From: Polyangiaceae bacterium
GTDB lineage: Bacteria; Myxococcota_A; Polyangia; Polyangiales; Polyangiaceae
Assembly (NCBI GenBank): GCA_025934595.1
Contig: JAICXU010000323.1
Span: forward strand, 1-5,088
DNA: 5,088 nucleotides
Direction of reading: 5' to 3'
Shown piece by piece: positions 1-5,088 of this stretch. Every line of letters begins with the position of its first letter. The first letter of the stretch is position 1. A program made the translations under genes and the position numbers. Under the pieces are notes generated by a model, which saw only the letters and a list, made by a program, of their open reading frames with translations, did no database searches and was not told the origin of the DNA.

Positions 1-1162
1 CAATGCGGACGTCACGATCTTCGATCAAGAAGGCAGGGCGCTCGGCGATTCGACGACCCCGACCGTCAGCTCCGTCGTCGAGGTTTCGCCGGAGGTCGCC
101 GACGCGCGGCACGGACACATCGGACATGCGACGCGCCCGCGTCCGGGCACGAGCGACGAGATGCGTTACGTCGCGGTGCCGACGGACGAAGGCTTCATCA
201 TTCGCTTGGCGGCGCCGCTCTCCGACGTGCGTGCGACGGTGGCGGCGATGCAACGCAAGCTCCTCGGTGCGGCGGCGATCGCGATCGTCCTCGCCGTTTT
301 GCTCGGAGTCTTGGCGTCGAGGCTCGCGTCGGGCCCGCTCGCGGCGATGACCGATGCCGCGACGAAGATCGCGGGCGGCAACCTCGAGACGCGCGTGCCC
401 GCAGAATCGCCCGACGAATTCGGGGTTTTGGCCCGATCGCTGAACGCGATGGCCGAGCAGCTGAAAGAGCGCATGACGATGCGTCGCGATTATCTCGCGA
501 ACATGTCGCACGAGCTCAGGACACCCGTCGCATCGATCCAAGGTTACGCGGAGACGTTGCTCGCGCACTCCGCGACTGCCGCGCAACGGCAGCAATTCAT
601 CGAGACCATCCACCGCGCGGCCCAACGCATCGGCGCGATGGTCGAGGAGCTCGTCACGCTCGCCGACCTCGAGGCAAAGCCGAATAGTCGCGTGAGGCTC
701 GAGCCGGTCAACGTGGGGGCGGTCGCGAAGCTCGTCGCCGAGACCATTCGCGGTCACGCCGCGGACGATGTCTCGACGATCGTCGTCGACGAGACCGCGA
801 ACGTCGAGGTGCTCGGCGATCCCGACGGCATCGAGCGCATTTTGCAAAATCTCCTCGAGAACGCGACACGCTATGGAAAACGAAGAGGTGAGGTGCGCGT
901 CACCGCGGAAAAGAAGGGTGATCGCGTGATCGTGAAAGTGAAAGACGACGGTCCGGGAATTTCGGCGGAGCATTTGCCGCGGCTCTTCGAACGATTTTAT
1001 CGCGTCGATCCGTCGCGCTCGCGCGAGCTCGGCGGCTCGGGTCTCGGGCTCGCCATCGTCAAGCACGACGCCGAGCTCATGGAGGGCAACGTGACGGTGG
1101 AGAGCGAGGTCGGAAAAGGCGCGACGTTCATCGTCGATTTACGCGGAGGGATGCCCACATGA
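1..1162 (+). CDS. PhoR-type sensor histidine kinase, 5' end outside window
   Basis: Inner-membrane sensor kinase that would autophosphorylate on His and pass the phosphate to a response regulator not present here. The frame is open to the left edge (first full codon at base 2), so 386 residues are visible; the ATG at 161 is internal. Visible order: the end of an extracytoplasmic sensor domain (ADVTIFDQEG, then YVAVPTDEGF), a transmembrane helix (bases about 260-325), HAMP (about 315-475), HisKA with the phospho-acceptor in SHELRTP (His codon 509-511), then HATPase_c with the N box NLLENATRYG (848-877), G1 DDGPG, the F region RLFERFYRVD, and G2 GGSGLGLAIVKH. All catalytic motifs look intact. 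The helix just after G2 reads KHDAELMEG where KHxxELHGG-like sequence is usual: Asp sits in a normally hydrophobic position and Glu replaces a Gly. The gene overlaps the next one by ATGA. The first membrane helix and probably the cognate regulator lie upstream. The signal sensed cannot be told from sequence. Confidence 0.96.
   Translation, partial: NADVTIFDQEGRALGDSTTPTVSSVVEVSPEVADARHGHIGHATRPRPGTSDEMRYVAVPTDEGFIIRLAAPLSDVRATVAAMQRKLLGAAAIAIVLAVLLGVLASRLASGPLAAMTDAATKIAGGNLETRVPAESPDEFGVLARSLNAMAEQLKERMTMRRDYLANMSHELRTPVASIQGYAETLLAHSATAAQRQQFIETIHRAAQRIGAMVEELVTLADLEAKPNSRVRLEPVNVGAVAKLVAETIRGHAADDVSTIVVDETANVEVLGDPDGIERILQNLLENATRYGKRRGEVRVTAEKKGDRVIVKVKDDGPGISAEHLPRLFERFYRVDPSRSRELGGSGLGLAIVKHDAELMEGNVTVESEVGKGATFIVDLRGGMPT
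1145..1150 (+). promoter_or_regulatory. Shine-Dalgarno site for the binding-protein gene
   Basis: GGAGGG lies 8 bases before the ATG at 1159, inside the last codons of the kinase gene. It is a strong match to the anti-SD and fixes the start of the downstream gene at the ATGA overlap. It would allow both re-initiation by terminating ribosomes and independent loading. Confidence 0.75.
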
Positions 1163-2280
1163 AGAGACGCGAATTTCTCGCGGGCGCGATCACGAGCACG
1201 CTCGCGCTCTCGACGACTCGAGCACGCGCCAGCGCGACGGTGCGCGTGCTCGTACCCGATCCCGACAACCTCCAATACATGGCGTTCTGGCTCGCAAAAG
1301 CCCTATTTTTCCCGGGCGCGGGCATCGATGTCGAGATCGTGTCGCCGCCGATTCCGCAGCAAGCGCTCGCGTGGATCGATGACGAGAAGCCGGATGCAGC
1401 GGTGCTGCCGCCGCCCATGTATCTGGAGCTCGTGGCGAATCGCGCACCGTGGGTGCTCGGCGCGAACCTACTCGCGAACGATCCGATCGATCTCGTCGTG
1501 CGAAAGAGCGTCGCGGACGCGAAAGGCGTCACCCGTGACATGCCGATCCGCGAGCGCCTCGAGAAATTGCGCGGCGTCAAAATCGGAATCGCGCCGCATC
1601 CTCCGCCGCGGCTTCGTGCCCTCTACAAATCGGTAGGGCTCGACGCGAACAAGGACGCGACCACGATCACCATCCACGGCAAAGGCCAGAACGCCGCGTT
1701 CGAGCGCGGCGACGTCGACGCCCTCTACGCGCACACGCCGTACGTCGAAAAGGCGCTCGTGCATCAAGATGCCGTGCTCATCGTGTATCAAAATGGCGGC
1801 GAGGTGAAGGAGCTCGCGAATCGCCAGATTCACGCGCTCACGTTTTCACGCGCGTTCTTGAATGCGCGCCACGACGACGCGCAAGCGATGGTACGCGCGG
1901 TAGCTCGTGCAGAGACGCTTTTGCGCGACACGCCGGCCGATGCGGTGGCGCCCTTGCAAAAAGCATTTCCCGATCGCGACCCCGCCGAGATCGATCGCAT
2001 CGTGCATCTCTACTCGCCGGCCATGCCCGCGACGCCGAAGGTGAGCGTCGATGGCTTCGCGCCCGCCGTTCTTTTTTTTCCCGAGGGCGAGGCGCCTCCG
2101 AATCTGAGCGGGATCGATCTCGCGTCGTTCGTCGCGCCCGAGCTCGTGCAAGAAAAACCTGCCGACCGATCGCCGGCGCTCGCCTATGCCGGCAGCGCAT
2201 TGGCGCTCGTGGCGCTGGCCGCCCTCGCGGTGAAGCTCAGATCGAGCCGGCCGCGTGATCCCAACGAAGCCCGAAAATGA
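1159..2280 (+). CDS. Membrane-anchored periplasmic substrate-binding protein (NMT1/SsuA-like)
   Basis: 373 residues. The N-terminus has a twin-arginine-type signal (KRREFLAGA, a short hydrophobic stretch, AxA-type site ARA at 22-24), suggesting export to the periplasm by Tat. Residues about 27-330 resemble the two-lobed type 2 binding fold of the nitrate/sulfonate/taurine/thiamine-precursor family: an N-terminal VRVLVPDPDNLQYMAFW strand-helix, KPDAAVLPPPMYLEL, LRGVKIGIAPHPPP at about 137-150, and FERGDVDALYAHTPYVEK at about 181-198. These correspond to the usual LRGKxIGV and GDVDA positions. Unusually, a C-terminal hydrophobic helix (about 338-358) is followed by a basic tail, as for a protein anchored in the inner membrane with its tail in the cytoplasm. 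No ABC permease or ATPase is in view. The start overlaps the kinase stop by ATGA, which suggests coupled translation and possibly a shared sensory role. It could also serve a transporter encoded elsewhere. Ligand unknown. The fold assignment is by motif resemblance; the anchor is read directly from the sequence. Confidence 0.85.
   Translation: MKRREFLAGAITSTLALSTTRARASATVRVLVPDPDNLQYMAFWLAKALFFPGAGIDVEIVSPPIPQQALAWIDDEKPDAAVLPPPMYLELVANRAPWVLGANLLANDPIDLVVRKSVADAKGVTRDMPIRERLEKLRGVKIGIAPHPPPRLRALYKSVGLDANKDATTITIHGKGQNAAFERGDVDALYAHTPYVEKALVHQDAVLIVYQNGGEVKELANRQIHALTFSRAFLNARHDDAQAMVRAVARAETLLRDTPADAVAPLQKAFPDRDPAEIDRIVHLYSPAMPATPKVSVDGFAPAVLFFPEGEAPPNLSGIDLASFVAPELVQEKPADRSPALAYAGSALALVALAALAVKLRSSRPRDPNEARK
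2237..2280. other. 44-bp convergent 3' overlap of binding-protein and receptor genes
   Basis: The plus-strand stop TGA is at 2278-2280 and the minus-strand stop TGA (TCA on plus) is at 2237-2239, so the last 14 or so codons of each gene overlap tail to tail. The overlap covers the receptor's last barrel strand and the binding protein's cytoplasmic tail. No terminator-like stem with a T run is seen within or beside it, so each transcript probably runs antisense into the other. Confidence 0.9.
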
Positions 2281-4420
2281 TCTCGCGAAAACCCGACGCC
2301 TGAATTCCTTCGGGCATGCGCTCCGCGACGTACGGCACGTTGGTCAAGCTCTTGATCGTGAGCTTCAGGGTAAGCCCCGTCGGAACATGATGATAACGAG
2401 CTGCCAAATCGAAACCTTCGTGCGCGCCGATGAGGCCAATGCGACCCGTGACGTCCTCCGTACGCGTGTCGAGGGGATCGGTGAACTCGGCGCTCACATA
2501 GGTCCACGCGAGCTCGCCGCCGAGATTGCCCGGCCCGAGCTTGTGGTCCGCGGCCAAAGTGGTCACGAGCGTACCGAGTGGTGAGTAGGGCAAGACGTTG
2601 CCCGCGTACGTGCCGTCCGCGAATACGGCGCGCGAGAGCGTGAAACGCGAAGCGAGCTCGAGACCCATACCGAGCTTCATCCAGTCACCGGCGTCGATGC
2701 GGGCTTCGCCTTCGATGCCGTAATGCCGAGTGGGACCGGCATCGAAGAGCGCGAGCGAGCCGCCTCCCGTCGCGCTCACGCCGGTTTGAACCGCTTGGTT
2801 GCTGAAATCGAGCAGAAAAGCCGTTGCTTCGAGATGGAATTTTTTTCGCGCCGTCACGCGGCTTCCGACTTCGTAGTTGACGCTGCGCTCGGAATTGAGC
2901 TGCGCGACCGTTCCGCCCAAGGGATTGATGGGCGTCGTGATGCGAGGCGGCGCGTACCCCACGTACGATCCCGCGAAGGCGTGCGCGTCGCGTGTGCCCG
3001 CGATGATTCCGATGCCGGGGATCACGCCGCCCGAAACGCCGCTGCTCGGCACGCTCACGTTCGCGACGCCCGTCGAGGTGGATTGTCGATCGACGCCGCT
3101 GCCGAACTCTGCGTATTCGAAGCGCACGCCGGGCGTGACGAGAAGCCAATCGCGAAAGGCCATGCGGTCCTGCGCGTACGTCGCGAACGCATACGTGTCG
3201 TGATGGAACTCGTAATCGAGCGATCCCGTTTGCGCCCAAGGCGTGTCGCCGGTGAACTGCCGGTAGTGCGCGGTCTCCGCGAGAATGCGCGCGCCGACGT
3301 CGAGCGTGTGGCCCACGTGCAAGGTCTCGCCGCGAAATTGCAGCCGCGGCTCGATCGCGGCGACGTCGTAGGTGCGATCGAGGACGACGTCGGTCGAACG
3401 GAAATAGATTGCTCCGTTCGGAAATGTCGGATCGCCGACGATATGATCGTAGTCGACGCCTGCGACCGGCGAGCGATCATAGTCCTCGCGATTCCAAATG
3501 CGCTTCGTCTCGTACGCGTAGACGAGCGTTCTCATCGTGACGTTCTTCGAAAAATGTTGTTCGTGCGTGAGCGAGGCGTCGAAGCGTTGCTGATCGATGT
3601 GATCGGCGGGAGCGAGCGTCGGAGTCTCCGGATCGCGCTGGAACATCGCGCGCGTGAGCCCGACGTCGTCCGATCGCGTGGCGTCATCGTGGAAACCGAG
3701 CTTGAGCGTGGCTTCGCCTTTTGACGACGTGTCGAACGCGACTTTTCCGAACACGTCGGTCGCGTTGAAATTCTCGTCGCGAAAGCCGTCACCACGGGTG
3801 TGGAACGCTTGTGCGACGTAGCGCACGGGCCCGAGTGAGTCGCCATGCAGCGCGAGCACCTTGGCGTAATTGCGTTGACCGTAATCGAGCTCGACGGACG
3901 TGAGCTCGCTCGAGGGCGGTGCGATCGTGAGAAAGTTCACGACGCCGCCGATCGTCTGCGGACCGAACAGGATGCTGCCCGACCCTTTGACGACCTCGAT
4001 GCCGCGCATGCGCTCGATTTGCGGGAGGTAATAAAGGTCCGCTTCCGAGTAAGGATTCACGGCGAGCGGAATGCCGTCTTCGAGGACGAGCGTGTTTCGC
4101 GCGCGACCCGGGTCGAGGCCGTGCACTCCGAAATCGAGCCTCAGGCCACCGCCCGCTTGCTCGTAGACACTCACACCGGGCACGCGACGCAGCATCTCCG
4201 CCGAATCGTACGGCTGCGCGCGGTCGATCTCCTTGTGGCCCACCACAGCTCCCGATCCAGGGATTTTCTGCAGTGAATCTGCTTTGTCGCCGATGACCTG
4301 CACGTCCGGCGCGTCGGGCTTTTGCGGCGGCGGGGCTTGCGCGTCCTGCGCATCGGCGCGCTCGGCGTGCGTCGCGACGACGAGCATCGCGATCGCGAAG
4401 AGGCCGGTCCGTGCCTTCAT
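2237..4420 (-). CDS. FecA-like TonB-dependent outer-membrane receptor
   Basis: 727 residues, close to the usual receptor length without an N-terminal signalling domain. A Sec signal (MKARTGLFAIAMLVVATHAE, cleavage probably after ADA at 22-24) is followed by a Pro/Ala-rich stretch and PDVQVIGDK, a plausible TonB box. The plug covers about 38-166 with RRVPGVSVYE, GVHGLDPGRARNTLVLEDG, ERMRGIEVVKGSG and LFGPQTIGGVVNF. The last three are typical of the ferric-dicitrate (FecA, COG4772) group. The rest is a beta barrel with many aromatic, alternating strands, ending in REIIFGLRWDHAAGSI. The likely role is TonB-driven uptake of an iron chelate or another scarce ligand across the outer membrane; the substrate is not readable. 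The frame stays open upstream to an ATG at 4714, but that part shadows the Cys-rich gene. The ATG at 4420 gives a clean signal peptide and an ATGA overlap with the preceding stop. The 3' end overlaps the convergent binding-protein gene by 44 bp. Confidence 0.94.
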   Translation of the reverse strand: MKARTGLFAIAMLVVATHAERADAQDAQAPPPQKPDAPDVQVIGDKADSLQKIPGSGAVVGHKEIDRAQPYDSAEMLRRVPGVSVYEQAGGGLRLDFGVHGLDPGRARNTLVLEDGIPLAVNPYSEADLYYLPQIERMRGIEVVKGSGSILFGPQTIGGVVNFLTIAPPSSELTSVELDYGQRNYAKVLALHGDSLGPVRYVAQAFHTRGDGFRDENFNATDVFGKVAFDTSSKGEATLKLGFHDDATRSDDVGLTRAMFQRDPETPTLAPADHIDQQRFDASLTHEQHFSKNVTMRTLVYAYETKRIWNREDYDRSPVAGVDYDHIVGDPTFPNGAIYFRSTDVVLDRTYDVAAIEPRLQFRGETLHVGHTLDVGARILAETAHYRQFTGDTPWAQTGSLDYEFHHDTYAFATYAQDRMAFRDWLLVTPGVRFEYAEFGSGVDRQSTSTGVANVSVPSSGVSGGVIPGIGIIAGTRDAHAFAGSYVGYAPPRITTPINPLGGTVAQLNSERSVNYEVGSRVTARKKFHLEATAFLLDFSNQAVQTGVSATGGGSLALFDAGPTRHYGIEGEARIDAGDWMKLGMGLELASRFTLSRAVFADGTYAGNVLPYSPLGTLVTTLAADHKLGPGNLGGELAWTYVSAEFTDPLDTRTEDVTGRIGLIGAHEGFDLAARYHHVPTGLTLKLTIKSLTNVPYVAERMPEGIQASGFREIIFGLRWDHAAGSI

Positions 4421-4890
4421 GGAATTCGGCAAACTCCCTTTGGAGAGCATCCGGGGGACGGCGGCGGGCAATCGGAGTCCTTCGTGCAGGCTTGCGTGCA
4501 GAAGAGACCCTTGGAGGGGAACGTGTAGCAATTGCCGGACGCACAATCCGCTCCGCTCGTGCACGGACAAGTCACGGCCAAGCTCGTCGTGCCGCTGCAT
4601 GCACCGCCGTCGCCGCTGCTTGCGTCGGTGCTTGCATCGGGCGCAGGCGGAAGGCTGCCGTCGAGCAAGAGCGAAGAATCGCATGCGCCATACGCCGTGC
4701 CGTCGTCGTTGCACATCGCGGCTCCCGGCGCGCCGCCGGTCGTCGTGCAGGCGAGAAAATCACCCGGCGAGCAATAGCGACCTTGCGGCAAGCACGCGCT
4801 CGCGGATGCCGCGACGCCGAGCACGAGCCAAACGAGCGAAGCGGCGCGACTTGCGAAACGACCGTCGTCCGGTGATGCGCCCGTCGCCAT
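4417..4890 (-). CDS. Small Cys-rich exported protein, probable lipoprotein
   Basis: 157 residues. An N-terminal stretch with two Arg (11, 15), a hydrophobic segment (about 17-32) and ASAC at 30-33 form a signal peptide with a weak lipobox (Ala at -3 instead of Leu); signal peptidase I cleavage after ASA is the alternative. Fourteen more cysteines follow Cys33, an even number consistent with disulfides. Residues 33-71 form one Cys module, including FLACTTTGGAPGAAMC and NDDGTAYGACDS, of a type seen in myxobacterial surface proteins. An Asp/Ser/Ala/Gly linker (about 77-96) leads to a second module (98-154) with ADCASGNCY, KDSDCPPPSPGC and a final GVCR, the style of myxobacterial Cys-rich repeats. 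No enzymatic motif is visible. An in-frame TAG at 4906-4908 and the lack of other good starts favour ATG 4890. The stop overlaps the receptor ATG by ATGA, so it may be a surface partner of the receptor (inference). Specific function unknown. Confidence 0.85.
   Translation of the reverse strand: MATGASPDDGRFASRAASLVWLVLGVAASASACLPQGRYCSPGDFLACTTTGGAPGAAMCNDDGTAYGACDSSLLLDGSLPPAPDASTDASSGDGGACSGTTSLAVTCPCTSGADCASGNCYTFPSKGLFCTQACTKDSDCPPPSPGCSPKGVCRIP
4434..4440 (-). promoter_or_regulatory. Probable Shine-Dalgarno site for the receptor, within a small hairpin
   Basis: On the minus strand AAGGGAG lies 13 bases before the ATG at 4420, a longer spacing than usual, inside the end of the Cys-rich gene. 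Its GGAG can pair with CTCC just upstream (minus-strand CTCCAAAGGGAG, bases 4445-4434: 4-bp stem, 4-base loop). A ribosome finishing the upstream gene would open this stem. The stem is short, so the regulatory reading is tentative. Confidence 0.4.
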
Positions 4891-4940
4891 CGCTCGCGGG
4901 CGATCCTATCTCCCGCGCGTCGGTTTAGGACAAATGAATC
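4891..4940 (-). other. 50-bp gap between GGDEF stop and Cys-rich gene
   Basis: This is the only intergenic space in the window. On the minus strand it holds GGGAGATAGGATCG, whose AGGA (4904-4907) is the best but imperfect Shine-Dalgarno candidate, 13 bases before the ATG at 4890. No stem followed by a T run is visible, so there is no sign of a terminator after the GGDEF gene, and read-through into the next two genes is plausible. Weak -35/-10-like hexamers are also present but not convincing. Confidence 0.4.
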
Positions 4941-5088
4941 TCACGCGATGAGATGCGGCACCGGGAGGCTTCGCGAAAGAATTGGAGTGGCGGGTGGCGA
5001 CGCGACGGTGACACGATTTCGACCACCCGTCTTCGATGCGTACATCGCGCGGTCTGCCGCTTCGACGAGCGTGTCGAGACTCTCTCCG
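4941..5088 (-). CDS. C-terminal end of a GGDEF-domain protein (probable diguanylate cyclase), partial
   Basis: Reading the minus strand from the right edge (first full codon 5087-5085) gives 48 residues before a TGA at 4941-4943. They begin ESLDTLVEAADRAMYASK and continue TGGRNRV (bases 5010-5057 cover ADRAMY to RNRV). This is the highly conserved last helix and final strand entry of GGDEF domains, usually written as LLxxADxAMYxAKxxGRNRV. A non-conserved tail of about 22 residues, rich in Pro, Ser and Leu, follows. The GGDEF signature itself and any sensor or receiver domain lie outside the window, so catalytic competence (c-di-GMP synthesis) cannot be judged. It reads in the same direction as the Cys-rich and receptor genes, 50 bp upstream of the former, so it could head the same transcript. 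Confidence 0.88.
   Translation of the reverse strand, partial: GESLDTLVEAADRAMYASKTGGRNRVTVASPPATPILSRSLPVPHLIA

Noticed and set aside
161..163. ATG at 161 as the start of the histidine kinase
   Set aside because: The same frame is open to the left edge and encodes typical sensor-domain sequence, so the true start lies upstream of the window.
1128..1580. 150-codon minus-strand frame opposite the kinase/binding-protein junction
   Set aside because: It lacks any recognisable motif and lies antisense to two well supported genes; it looks like a composition shadow.
1303..2082. Repeated LFFP segments in the binding protein (residues 49-52 and 305-308)
   Set aside because: Only four residues match and the flanks differ, so an internal duplication is not supported.
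2200..2320. Bidirectional terminator at the convergent junction
   Set aside because: Short GC palindromes such as GCCGGC and CGGCCG occur, but there is no extended stem followed by a T run on either strand.
2723..3724. 333-codon open frame on the plus strand antisense to the receptor gene
   Set aside because: It is rich in Arg, Ala and Val in a pattern typical of GC-rich shadows, has no recognisable domain, and the opposite strand encodes a clear TonB-dependent receptor over the whole stretch.
4421..4714. N-terminal extension of the receptor frame to an ATG at 4714
   Set aside because: The added residues are Arg/Cys/His-rich and non-hydrophobic, would bury the clear signal peptide starting at 4420, and overlap the better supported Cys-rich gene.
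4903..4933. Possible promoter for the Cys-rich gene (minus strand TTGTCC ... TAGGAT)
   Set aside because: Each hexamer matches only four of six sigma-70 consensus bases, the spacing is 19, and the predicted transcript would begin only a few bases before the ATG.

Overview
The window is GC-rich, gene-dense DNA from a Gram-negative bacterium. The best guess is a myxobacterium (Myxococcota, Polyangia-like). The reasons are the strong G/C bias at third codon positions, an outer-membrane TonB-dependent receptor, and a Cys-rich putative lipoprotein with an Asp/Ala/Ser/Thr/Gly-rich linker (DASTDASSGDGG) of the kind common in that phylum. The assignment rests on composition and protein style only; no rRNA or other marker gene is present.

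Layout. Two plus-strand genes fill the left half: the 3' part of a PhoR-type sensor histidine kinase (open at the left edge, ends 1162) and a periplasmic substrate-binding-like protein (1159-2280). The second has a twin-arginine-type signal and a C-terminal membrane anchor. The two genes overlap by 4 bases (ATGA). Three minus-strand genes fill the right half. In transcription order they are the last 48 codons of a GGDEF (diguanylate cyclase-type) protein entering from the right edge (stop at 4941), a small Cys-rich exported protein, probably a lipoprotein (4890-4417), and a FecA-like TonB-dependent receptor (4420-2237). The last two also overlap by ATGA. The GGDEF tail has no start codon inside the window and is easily missed.

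The two gene blocks converge, and the 3' ends of the binding protein and the receptor overlap by 44 bp with no room for a conventional intergenic terminator. The longest non-coding stretch is the 50 bp between the GGDEF stop and the Cys-rich gene.

Reading of the whole: nearly everything here belongs to the envelope. One pair looks like signal sensing (kinase plus tethered binding protein, no ABC permease or ATPase in view). The other looks like outer-membrane uptake (receptor plus Cys-rich partner). A functional link between the pairs is an inference from arrangement only. No mobile element, RNA gene, CRISPR array or large repeat was seen.
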